Assembly (NCBI GenBank): GCA_963758845.1
Contig: CAVWWX010000002.1
Span: 372,001-436,000, forward strand
Reading direction: 5' to 3'
Origin: JBDTSW01 sp963758845
Lineage (GTDB): Bacteria > Actinomycetota > Thermoleophilia > Solirubrobacterales > 70-9
DNA length: 64,000 nucleotides
Made by a program: the position numbers and the translations under genes. Positions 28,608 to 35,904 of the stretch are shown piece by piece; positions within the stretch are counted from its first letter, which is position 1, and each line of letters begins with the position of its first letter. Below the pieces are notes generated by a model. That model saw only the letters and a program-made list of their open reading frames with translations. It was not told the DNA's origin and searched no databases.

Positions 28608-29336
28608 GTGAGCCGGCTGATAACCGTGCTTGGAATGCACCGCAGCGGCACGTCTGCCGTCGCCGGGCTTCTCGCCGACCACGGCATCGGGTTCGGCTGG
28701 ATGCGCGAGTCGAACGCGTTCAACCCCCGCGGCAACCGCGAGAACCGCGAGTTGCGCTGGCTCCACGACGCGATCCTCGAGCGCAACGGAGGCTCGTGGT
28801 TCCGGCCGCCCGAGACCATCGAGCTCGAGGCCGGCGACCGCGAGCGGCGCGACGAGGAGCTCGACGGCTTCGAGGGCGATGTGATCGCCGTCAAGGACCC
28901 GCGGCTGCTGCTGTTGATGGAGCTTTGGCGCGACCTGAAGCCGAGCTCGATCGGCGTGATCCGCAACCCGGTGGCAGTGCGCGAGTCGCTCGAGCGCCGC
29001 TCGCTGCGAAAGCGCCCTGAGCAGAAGCGCGCCCGCCAGCACAAGAACCCCCAGCTCGAGCCGAAGGAGTGGGAGGCGCTGTGGTGCGCCTACAACGAGC
29101 GCCTGCTCGCCGAGGTGGAGCGCCGCGACGTGCCGGTCATCGATTTCGACCGCGCCGAGGCCCTCGACGAGCAGGTTCGCCGCGCTCTCGAGAAGCTGGA
29201 TGTGGACGCCCCCGGGTCAACGTCGTTTTACGACCCCGAGCTGGCCACCGAGGTCGACGAGGGCTGGCGCGAGCGGGCCCTGCTTTCGCGCAGCGTGGAG
29301 CTGTGGGAGCGGCTCAGCGAACGGGCCCGGCCCTAA
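28608..29336 (+). CDS. Sulfotransferase family protein (3 of 4)
   Basis: 242 residues with the phosphate loop VLGMHRSGTSAVAGLLADHG (about 7-26), then VIAVKDPRLLLLMELWRDL and IGVIRNPVAVRESLERRS in place of the usual RDGRD motif. This GMHRSGTS subfamily often sits with glycosyltransferases. Start GTG at 28608, 10 bases after the previous stop. Shorter than the other three but ending naturally. Substrate unknown. Confidence 0.78.
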   Translation: MSRLITVLGMHRSGTSAVAGLLADHGIGFGWMRESNAFNPRGNRENRELRWLHDAILERNGGSWFRPPETIELEAGDRERRDEELDGFEGDVIAVKDPRLLLLMELWRDLKPSSIGVIRNPVAVRESLERRSLRKRPEQKRARQHKNPQLEPKEWEALWCAYNERLLAEVERRDVPVIDFDRAEALDEQVRRALEKLDVDAPGSTSFYDPELATEVDEGWRERALLSRSVELWERLSERARP

Positions 29337-29349
29337 GATCCAGCGACTC

Positions 29350-30315
29350 ATGACCCCCTTCCGGAAGCTCAGAAAGGCAGCCCACGGCCGCCGCCTCGAG
29401 CGCGAGGCCAAGGAGCTCGACCCGGCTCCCTTCATCGTCGGCCACGGGCGCTCGGGCACGACGCTGCTGCGGCTGATGCTGGACGCCCACCCCAAGCTGG
29501 CGATCCCGCCCGAGACGCAGTTCATCCCGCAGCTGATCGACGCCTCGAAGCAGCCGGGCGACCCGGCCGCCAACGTCGCCGCGACCCTGATCGAACACCG
29601 CCGCTTCAACGACTTCGGGTTCACGGCGGAGGAGATCCGCGACGCGTTCGCCGCGGTGCAGCCGTTCAGCCTCACCGAGGCGCTGCGGTACTTCTTCCGC
29701 GCCTACGCCGAGCGCCAGGGCAAGCCCCGCTGGGGTGACAAGAGCCCAGGGTACGGGTGGACGATGGAGCGGATCGACCGCATCCTTCCCGAGGCCTACT
29801 TCATCCATCTGATCCGGGACGGCCGCGACGTCTCGCTGTCGCTGATGGCGAAGAAGGACGATCCACCGCGCCCGGCGCGCCAGGCGCGCCACTGGAAGTC
29901 GCGCGTGAACAAGACGCGCGACCAGGGGACGCGGGTCCGCCACTACATCGAGGTCCGCTACGAGGACCTGATCACGGACACCGAGCCGGCGCTGCGGCGC
30001 ATCTGCGAGTTCATCGAGCTCGACTTCGACGAGACGATGCTGGAGTACTACGTGCGCGCCGAGGACCGCATGGCCGAGATCAAGCGCGACATGAAGCCGG
30101 GCTTCGACCTGAAGTCCGACACCTCGCGCGGCTCCGTCAGCGGTGAGCGGCGGGTCGCGGTCCACGAGCTGACCAAGGAGCCGCCGCGCAAGGACCGGAT
30201 CGGCGTCTACCGCCGTGAGATGCCCGACGCGCACCGGATCGAGTTCGAGCGGGTGGCCGGCGAGCTCCTGAGCGACCTCGGCTACGAGACCGGCAAGCCC
30301 TCGAAGGTCGACTGA
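29350..30315 (+). CDS. Sulfotransferase family protein (4 of 4)
   Basis: 321 residues. Phosphate loop GHGRSGTTLLRLMLDAHP (about 35-52), QGKPRWGDKSPGYGW, HLIRDGRDVSLSLM (about 155-168) and EVRYEDLITDTEPALRRICEF. Paralogue of the first gene: the two share the motif order and the closing ELTKEPPRKDR and FERVAGELL segments. Start ATG at 29350, 13 bases after the previous stop; the open frame upstream is antisense-like. Last gene of the operon; a small CCGATT/AATCGG hairpin follows at 30344-30361. Confidence 0.87.
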   Translation: MTPFRKLRKAAHGRRLEREAKELDPAPFIVGHGRSGTTLLRLMLDAHPKLAIPPETQFIPQLIDASKQPGDPAANVAATLIEHRRFNDFGFTAEEIRDAFAAVQPFSLTEALRYFFRAYAERQGKPRWGDKSPGYGWTMERIDRILPEAYFIHLIRDGRDVSLSLMAKKDDPPRPARQARHWKSRVNKTRDQGTRVRHYIEVRYEDLITDTEPALRRICEFIELDFDETMLEYYVRAEDRMAEIKRDMKPGFDLKSDTSRGSVSGERRVAVHELTKEPPRKDRIGVYRREMPDAHRIEFERVAGELLSDLGYETGKPSKVD

Positions 30316-30343
30316 GCGCCACGCCGGCCGGGAGCCCATCCCC

Positions 30344-30361
30344 CCGATTTGCTTGAATCGG
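30344..30361 (+). terminator. Small hairpin after the sulfotransferase operon
   Basis: CCGATT-TGCTTG-AATCGG, a 6-bp stem with a 6-base loop, 28 bases after the last sulfotransferase stop. There is no T-tract, so termination would be weak; it may instead be part of the following leader element. Confidence 0.3.
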
Positions 30362-30370
30362 AATCACCAG

Positions 30371-30624
30371 AGAAAGGAGGTGGTCCGACTGAGTCACATG
30401 CTTATCGGGACGCTGGAGGTGCAGGGCCGCTAGGAGGCCGCGCCGGTCCCCCATCCGCGTGAGCGGAGGAGCGACCGGGCACCGTGCGAGCCGCCCGGGC
30501 GGAATCCAACCCGAGCACCGGCGAGCCGAGGTGGCGGGCGAATGTCCCTGTCCGCCGCGAACCCGACGCTCGTCCCGAATCGCACCTGGCGAGGCCGTCC
30601 CGAGAGGGGCGGCCTCGCTTTCTT
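30371..30624 (+). ncRNA. Leader-like element: extended Shine-Dalgarno, micro-ORF and structured GC-rich RNA
   Basis: This fills most of the only gap above 300 bases (30316-30641). It begins with AGAAAGGAGGTG, the full complement of a typical 16S rRNA 3' end, then a micro-ORF: ATG at 30398 gives MLIGTLEVQGR and TAG at 30431-30433; CTG at 30389 is better spaced and adds three residues. After the stop, CCGGTC/GACCGG (30443-30448 with 30473-30478) encloses TCCGC-GTGA-GCGGA with a GNRA loop, then a CCGCCCGGGCGG palindrome (30491-30502), and finally the strong terminator at 30589-30624, just before the ATP-grasp gene. It could be an attenuating leader or a separate small RNA. The family is not recognised. 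Confidence 0.5.
30589..30624 (+). terminator. Strong intrinsic terminator or attenuator
   Basis: 13-bp stem GCGAGGCCGTCCC / GGGGCGGCCTCGC (one T-G pair) closed by a GAGA tetraloop and followed by TTTCTT. It ends 17 bases before the ATG of the ATP-grasp gene, so it either ends the upstream small transcript or controls read-through into that gene. Confidence 0.8.
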
Positions 30625-30629
30625 CCCCA

Positions 30630-30635
30630 TAGGCT
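30630..30635 (+). promoter_or_regulatory. -10 element for the ATP-grasp gene
   Basis: TAGGCT six bases before the ATG at 30642, directly after the terminator T-run. This would allow leaderless transcription independent of the leader element. Confidence 0.4.
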
Positions 30636-30641
30636 GCCGCG

Positions 30642-31538
30642 ATGCGAATCGCGATCGCCAGCTTCGCCGCCATGCCCCCGGAGTTCGCCGACGACAGCCG
30701 CCTCGTCGCCGCACTGGCCGAGGCAGGGGCCGAGGCCGACGTGGTTCCGTGGGACGAGCGCGCGGCGCGCTGGGACGACTACGCGATCGTCGTCGTTCGC
30801 ACCACCTGGGACTACTCCTTCCGCCGCGACGAGTTCGTCGCCTGGGCGGATCGGGTCGGCGACCGGCTCCACAACTCGCCGGCGATCGTGGCCTGGAACA
30901 GCGACAAGCACTACCTCGCCGACCTGGGCGAGGATGGCATCGCGGTGGTCGAGACGACCTACGTCGCCCCCGGGGACGACCCGCCGCCGATCGACGGCGA
31001 GGTCGTGGTGAAGCCGACGGTCTCCGGCGGGGGGCGGGACACGGGCCGGTTCGCCGCCGCCGACGCTCAGCTGGCCCTGGATCTGATCGCGTCGATCCAG
31101 GCACAGGGCAAGACCGCGATGGTCCAACCGTTCAACCCCAGCGTCGACACCGTCGGCGAGACCGCCGTCGTGACGATCGACGGGCAGTTCAGCCACGCGT
31201 TGCGCAAGCACGCCGTGCTGCGGCCGGGCGAGGTCGCGCCGATCCGCGACGACGCGCTGCAGGCGGCCGAGGCCATGTACGACCCGGAGCTCGTGATCGC
31301 GGGCTCGGCGACGGACTCCGAGGTCGAAACCGCCCTCGACGTGGTCAGCGCCATGGAACGGCGCTTCTCCTACAGCCCGCTCTACGCCCGGGTGGACCTG
31401 CTGACCGGCGAGGACGGCACGCCCGTGCTGCTGGAGCTCGAGGCGATCGAGCCCAACTTCTACCACGGCCAGGCGCCCGGCTCGGCCGAACGATTCGCGC
31501 AGGCGATCGTGGCGCGCGCGGAGCGCCAGGCCGGCTAG
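30642..31538 (+). CDS. ATP-grasp enzyme (RimK/glutathione-synthetase-like)
   Basis: 298 residues of ATP-grasp fold. Seen: IVVVRTTWDYSFRRDEFVAW near the N-terminus, the ATP-lid region GEVVVKPTVSGGGRDTGRF (about 123-141), MVQPFNPSVDTVGETAVVTIDG and the metal site VLLELEAIEPNFYHG near the C-terminus (Glu and Asn). These ligases join a carboxyl to an amine or thiol through an acyl phosphate. The substrate is unknown; such stand-alone copies are often annotated as hypothetical or glutathione-synthetase-like. No neighbouring gene in the same direction shares an operon with it. Confidence 0.82.
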   Translation: MRIAIASFAAMPPEFADDSRLVAALAEAGAEADVVPWDERAARWDDYAIVVVRTTWDYSFRRDEFVAWADRVGDRLHNSPAIVAWNSDKHYLADLGEDGIAVVETTYVAPGDDPPPIDGEVVVKPTVSGGGRDTGRFAAADAQLALDLIASIQAQGKTAMVQPFNPSVDTVGETAVVTIDGQFSHALRKHAVLRPGEVAPIRDDALQAAEAMYDPELVIAGSATDSEVETALDVVSAMERRFSYSPLYARVDLLTGEDGTPVLLELEAIEPNFYHGQAPGSAERFAQAIVARAERQAG

Positions 31539-31541
31539 GAC

Positions 31542-32132
31542 CTACGCCGCCGGGGCGAGTCCCGGCAGGTACGTCTCCCACGCCTGCGGGATCCGCGGCG
31601 ACGCGATTCGGATGAACACGGTGGGGCCGGGTGGCCTTGGATGCTGGGCGGGGTGCATCCGCGCCTCGTGGGGGGTGCGGTTGCCCTTGCGACGGTTGCA
31701 GGGGGCGCAGGCGGCCACGATGTTGTCCCACTCCGAGAGGCCGCCCCTCGAGCGGGGGATGACGTGGTCGACGGTCAGCCCGGTGGCCTGGTGACCGCAG
31801 TACTGGCAGGTCCAGGCGTCGCGTGCCAACACCGCCTTGCGGGTGATCTTGCGCCGGTGCACGTCGCGCGGGATGTGGACGTAGCGGTTCAGGCGGATCA
31901 CGCAGGGGCGCCGCATGGCCATCCGCTCCGAGCGCAGGGCACCGGCGCGCTCCTCCAGCACGATCGCGCGCTCCTTCAGCACCAGCACCGCCGCGCGGCG
32001 AGTCGTACAGACGTTGATCGGCTCGAAGCTGGCGTTCAAAACCAGGACCCGCCCGCTGCCGGGGCCAGCGAGCGCATGGCCATTGAGCGGCGCGTGACCG
32101 TTGAGGGCTACCGGTGCGACCCCCTTGTCCAT
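31542..32132 (-). CDS. HNH endonuclease family protein
   Basis: 196 residues. Central HNH fold with zinc-binding CQYCG and CAPCNRRKGNRTP pairs and catalytic LTVDHVIPRSRGGLSEWDN (about 118-136). The N-terminal half (LVLNASFEPINVCTTRRA, then VIRLNRYVHIP) is the domain typical of the widespread actinobacterial and cyanobacterial stand-alone HNH proteins, whose role is not established; they are not linked to restriction systems here. A TAGAAT -10 element lies seven bases upstream of the ATG. Confidence 0.88.
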   Translation of the reverse strand: MDKGVAPVALNGHAPLNGHALAGPGSGRVLVLNASFEPINVCTTRRAAVLVLKERAIVLEERAGALRSERMAMRRPCVIRLNRYVHIPRDVHRRKITRKAVLARDAWTCQYCGHQATGLTVDHVIPRSRGGLSEWDNIVAACAPCNRRKGNRTPHEARMHPAQHPRPPGPTVFIRIASPRIPQAWETYLPGLAPAA

Positions 32133-32139
32133 CCCGCGG

Positions 32140-32145
32140 ATTCTA
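32140..32145 (-). promoter_or_regulatory. -10 element for the HNH gene
   Basis: TAGAAT on the minus strand, seven bases before the ATG; no Shine-Dalgarno. Confidence 0.45.
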
Positions 32146-32163
32146 CGGGTGGCCGCCCCCGGC

Positions 32164-33021
32164 TTAGGCGAAGCCGGGCACGCCGCCGGCGTTCACCGGG
32201 TAGCTCCCCAGCACCCGTACCGACTCGGCCTTGCCCCGCAGGGCGTCGATCGCCGCCGCCACCGTGGGGTCGTCGTCCGGCCCCTCGATGTCGACGAAGA
32301 ACATGTACCGGCCCAGCTCGCGACGCAGCGGCCGCGACTCCAGGCGCGTGAGGTTCACCGCCCGCGATGAGAATTCGGTCAGTGCGTCGACGAGCGCGCC
32401 GGGATGGTCCTCGCCCAGCTCGGAGAAGATCAGGGTCGTGCGCCACGCCCCCTCTCCGCCGGGGCGGACGTCCGCCGGGGCGACCCAGACGAACCGGGTC
32501 ACGTTGTCGGTCTCGTCGCCGATCCCGTCGCGAAGGACTATGCCCCCGTAGAGCTCGGCCGCGGCCGGCGTCGCGATCGCCACCCACGGCTCGCCGGCCC
32601 GGGCGACGATGCGTGCGGCCTCGGCCGTGCTCGATGCGACTCGGATCTCGGCGGCCGGGAGATGCTCGCGCAGAAACCGCGCGCACTGCGCGCTCGCCTG
32701 CTCGTGGGTGACCACGGCCTCCACCCGTGTCAGGTCGATCTCGGCCCCGGCGACAAGGGCATGGTGGATCGGGCGGTCGTGCTCGCCGGCGATCTTCACC
32801 GAACGCGCCTCGAAGGCCAGCGTGTCGAGGGTCGAGCGCACCGCACCTTCGATCGAGTTCTCGAAGGGGACGAAGGCGCGATCCGCATCGCCGCGCTCGA
32901 CGGCGGCGATCGCCTCGTGGACGGAGGGGTGGGGGACCTCGTCGATCTCGGAGCCCGCGGCAGCCGCGCGCAGGGCGTCGTGGGTGTTGGTCCCGGCGGG
33001 GCCGAGGTAGGCGACTCTCAT
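32164..33021 (-). CDS. pheA: Prephenate dehydratase
   Basis: 285-residue enzyme that converts prephenate to phenylpyruvate in phenylalanine synthesis. Seen: VAYLGPAGTNTHDA start, FVPFENSIEGAVRSTLDTL, the catalytic region TRFVWVAP (Thr-Arg-Phe), and a C-terminal ACT domain (LIFSELGEDHPGALVDAL, then LTRLESRPLRRELGRYMFFVDIEG) that binds phenylalanine for feedback inhibition. No chorismate mutase domain, so monofunctional. A TAGCGT -10 lies ten bases upstream of the ATG. Confidence 0.96.
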   Translation of the reverse strand: MRVAYLGPAGTNTHDALRAAAAGSEIDEVPHPSVHEAIAAVERGDADRAFVPFENSIEGAVRSTLDTLAFEARSVKIAGEHDRPIHHALVAGAEIDLTRVEAVVTHEQASAQCARFLREHLPAAEIRVASSTAEAARIVARAGEPWVAIATPAAAELYGGIVLRDGIGDETDNVTRFVWVAPADVRPGGEGAWRTTLIFSELGEDHPGALVDALTEFSSRAVNLTRLESRPLRRELGRYMFFVDIEGPDDDPTVAAAIDALRGKAESVRVLGSYPVNAGGVPGFA

Positions 33022-33031
33022 CAGGCGGGCG

Positions 33032-33037
33032 ACGCTA
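33032..33037 (-). promoter_or_regulatory. -10 element for pheA
   Basis: TAGCGT on the minus strand, ten bases before the pheA ATG. Confidence 0.4.
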
Positions 33038-33054
33038 GCGGACGCGAGCCGCTG

Positions 33055-34131
33055 CTACTCGAAGACGACCGTGAAGGTGGCGCTGTTGTTGTCCTCGATC
33101 TCCTCGCCCTCGACCGGGACGGCGGTGACCTCGAGCGTCAGCTCCTCGCCGCTCGCCGGGTCAGGCTGGATGTTCAGCTTCGCCGTCTCGGTCGCTCCCA
33201 CGTCGATGCGCGAGATCGAGCCGCTGCCCTCGATCTTCTCGGCGCCGCTGAGCGTGAAGTCAACGCCGACGTCGGTCACCTCGGACTCGCCCTGGTTCTG
33301 GACCTGGACCTCAAGCTCATAGGGCGCGCCGCCGCCGACGTTCGTCAGCGCGTCGGCCGTCAGCACGGTTCCGCCCGCCGAGACCCCTCCGTCGACCAGC
33401 GCGATGCCACAGACGCCCGTGCACTCGCCGGTCCCGCCGGCCGTCACGCCGCCGAGGTTGGAGCCGAGGTTGTCGGCGATGATCCAGTCGTCGGGCGGAT
33501 CGGGGAGGAATGGATTCTTCGAGAGCTTCGCGTCGGGCACGATGTCCTGCGCGTCGAGCTCGTTCTCGATCTGGCCCTTGGAGCGTCCGTAGAGCACGTC
33601 GCTCGCCAGGAAGTAGCGCATGTAGTTGGCGATCACGGTGGTCGCGTCCTCCGAGCCCTGCTTGGCCAGCGCGGTGTCGATCTCGTCGGCGACGCCGTCG
33701 ATCCCATCGCGGCGCAGCTCATAGGCAAGCTCCAGTTCGCCCTGCGCCTCGGCCAACTCGTCGGGGGCGTCCAGGCCCTGCACGCGCTCGAGCAGGTTCT
33801 CGGCTGTGCCGCGGTCGGCCGAGATCTCGGCCTTCAGGCTCAGCTCGGTCAGGTCGCCGGGGTCCTCGAGCCGCCCGAAGAACTCCTCCGAGAGCTGATC
33901 GGACTCGGTCGTGATCGAGGCCAGGTCGCGAACGTAGTTCTCGAAGCCGCGTTCGGAGCGCGCGTTCAGGCACCCGCGGATGCCCAGGACCAACAGGACG
34001 ACGATGAGGATCCCGAGGCCGAGGGCCATGATGCGCCGGGCGAGGAACGGGCGCTGGCGGTCGGCTCCGTAACGGCGGGGCGGACCCGGATCGTCCGGCT
34101 CGAGGGCGTCGTCGTCGTCCAGGAAGGCCAA
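33055..34131 (-). CDS. Membrane-anchored protein with CARDB-like C-terminal domain
   Basis: 358 residues, not a named protein. Acidic N-terminus, one transmembrane segment (about 34-52, LGLGILIVVLLVLGI) just after ARRI, then an extracytoplasmic helical region (about 60-190) with heptad-like Leu/Glu spacing, and an Ig-like domain from about 270 (LEVQVQNQGESEVTDVGVDF, then DNNSATFTV), typical of CARDB adhesion-type domains. A Cys pair GECTGVCG near residue 240 may form a disulfide. TTG start with GAGGA five bases upstream. It is divergent from the first kinase gene, so a role in the envelope with that cluster is plausible but unproven. Confidence 0.65.
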   Translation of the reverse strand: MAFLDDDDALEPDDPGPPRRYGADRQRPFLARRIMALGLGILIVVLLVLGIRGCLNARSERGFENYVRDLASITTESDQLSEEFFGRLEDPGDLTELSLKAEISADRGTAENLLERVQGLDAPDELAEAQGELELAYELRRDGIDGVADEIDTALAKQGSEDATTVIANYMRYFLASDVLYGRSKGQIENELDAQDIVPDAKLSKNPFLPDPPDDWIIADNLGSNLGGVTAGGTGECTGVCGIALVDGGVSAGGTVLTADALTNVGGGAPYELEVQVQNQGESEVTDVGVDFTLSGAEKIEGSGSISRIDVGATETAKLNIQPDPASGEELTLEVTAVPVEGEEIEDNNSATFTVVFE

Positions 34132-34244
34132 GGTTCCTCGCCGCGCAGAGTATGAGACCTGCAGCGGAGGGCATTTCCCCGACTTCGTGCCGATCGGCGC
34201 GAGTCGGCAGGAGCGGGCCGAGGCGTGGCGAACGAGAAAGCGGA

Positions 34245-35804
34245 ATGGTGGGCGAGCTCGTAATGGACCGGTTTCGACTTGAGGAGAGGATCGGCTCGGG
34301 CGGCATGGGAATCGTCTACCGGGCCTTCGACGAGCGCCTCCACCGCTACGTCGCCGTGAAGGAGGTCATGGTCGGCGCGCCCGAGCGAGTCGTTCGCGAG
34401 GCCCAGGCGGCGGCGCGCCTGAACCACCCCGGCATCGTCGCGCTGTTCGAGTTTGGGGTCGATGGGCACCGCGCCCTCCTGGTCAGCGAGCTGATCGATG
34501 GCTCCACGCTCGACGAGCTTGCCCGCGAGGGCGCCCTCTGCGACCGCGACGTCGCCGAGCTGGGCGCGGACGTCTGCGAGGCGCTCGAGCACGCCCACGC
34601 CCGGGGGGTCGTGCACCGCGACGTCAAGCCGAAGAACGTGATCGCCCGCGAGGACACCGGCGCGGGCCGGCGCGCGAAGCTCACCGACTTCGGGATCGCC
34701 AGCCTGGCCGGAGCTCCGACGCTGACGGCTCCCGGCGAGGTGGTCGGGACCCTCGCCTACATGTCGCCCGAGCAGGCCGAGGGCGAGCAGGCCGGCCCGG
34801 CCTCAGACGCCTACTCCCTGGCGCTCACCCTCTATGAGTGCTGGGCGGGCGAGAACCCCGCCCGCCGCAGCACCCCTGCGCAGACCGCGCGGGATCTCGG
34901 CGGCGTGCTCCCGTCGCTCGGCGACTATCGCCCGGATCTGCCAGCACGCCTCTGCGACGCGATCGACGCGTGCCTGGTGGCCGAGCCCGACGAGCGCGCT
35001 CCGCTCGCCGAGCTTCACTCGGCCCTGCTGGCCGCCGGCCCCGACCTCGACTGCGACTACGCCGTCCCCGCGCCCGGCGGCCACGCCGCCGACGAGCGCC
35101 CCGGTCTGTGGGTGCCGTCCGTCAGCCGCCTCGCCGGCCTCGCACTCCTCGCCCTGGCCTGCGTCGGCCTCGCGGCCGCCGGGCTCGCCGGGCTCGGCCT
35201 CGTCGCCGCGGTCCTGGGCTTCCCGGCACTGATCGCCGCTACATCGGTGGCGCGCGCGGGCCTTCCCGCCGGCGCCGTGCTCCTTGGCGCACTGTCCGCG
35301 GGGGGCGCCTACCCCGCGGCGGTCGCGGCGCTGGAGCGCACCCCGCTGGCGCGCTTCGCCATGGGCGCCATCGGCTGGTGCTGGCTTCTGAGCGCCAGCG
35401 CGGCGCTCGGGATCGCGCCCCCGGCGGGCCTGGTCGAGCACCCGCCGGTGAACTGGGATGCCAGCACCGCGGAGGCCGTAGATGACCTGTTGCTGCCCCT
35501 GCTCGAGGGCAAGGCGCTGATCGGCATGGCCGCGTTCGCGGTGGGCGCCGCCGCCCTTGGCCGGATCCTCGCCGCGCGCCACCTGGCGATGGCGGCGGTG
35601 GGCGCCGTGGTGTGGGCGGCCGTGCTCGCGGCGGTCCTGGCCCTGGTCGGCGACGGCGGCCTGCAGTGGGCGCCGCTCCTGATCGCGGCCTCGGCCCTGG
35701 TCGCGCTGGCGGCCGAACATCGCACGCGCGCCCCGGGCGGCAGGCTCAGAGCGTCCGCGGCGAGCCCGTCAGGGCCGCCTTCACCCGCCCCCACCTCCCC
35801 GTAA
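34245..35804 (+). CDS. Serine/threonine protein kinase with polytopic membrane C-terminus
   Basis: 519 residues from ATG 34245 (an ATG at 34263 is also possible). Hanks-type kinase at about 8-270: glycine loop IGSGGMGIVYRAFD, catalytic Lys39 (VAVKEVM), HRDVKPKNVI, DFGIASL and the activation segment VGTLAYMSPEQAEG. The remainder (about 300-500) has six to eight hydrophobic segments rather than the single helix plus PASTA domains of PknB. It opens the fha-pstP-rodA-pbpA-pknB cluster, in the place where pknA-like genes often are. The polytopic tail could sense a membrane state; no ligand domain is visible. Confidence 0.88.
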   Translation: MVGELVMDRFRLEERIGSGGMGIVYRAFDERLHRYVAVKEVMVGAPERVVREAQAAARLNHPGIVALFEFGVDGHRALLVSELIDGSTLDELAREGALCDRDVAELGADVCEALEHAHARGVVHRDVKPKNVIAREDTGAGRRAKLTDFGIASLAGAPTLTAPGEVVGTLAYMSPEQAEGEQAGPASDAYSLALTLYECWAGENPARRSTPAQTARDLGGVLPSLGDYRPDLPARLCDAIDACLVAEPDERAPLAELHSALLAAGPDLDCDYAVPAPGGHAADERPGLWVPSVSRLAGLALLALACVGLAAAGLAGLGLVAAVLGFPALIAATSVARAGLPAGAVLLGALSAGGAYPAAVAALERTPLARFAMGAIGWCWLLSASAALGIAPPAGLVEHPPVNWDASTAEAVDDLLLPLLEGKALIGMAAFAVGAAALGRILAARHLAMAAVGAVVWAAVLAAVLALVGDGGLQWAPLLIAASALVALAAEHRTRAPGGRLRASAASPSGPPSPAPTSP

Positions 35805-35904
35805 GACCGGGCCGAACCCCACTAGGATTCCGTACCGCGCGCCCGCCCTCCGCGGGTCCCGCGAGGCCGGCTGCGCGCCGGGCGAACCTGAGGGAGAGTG
35901 GACG

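Noticed and set aside
31542..32132. HNH gene as part of a restriction or mobile system
   Set aside because: No methylase, integrase, repeat or att-like sequence is nearby, and the N-terminal domain is the ordinary stand-alone chromosomal form.
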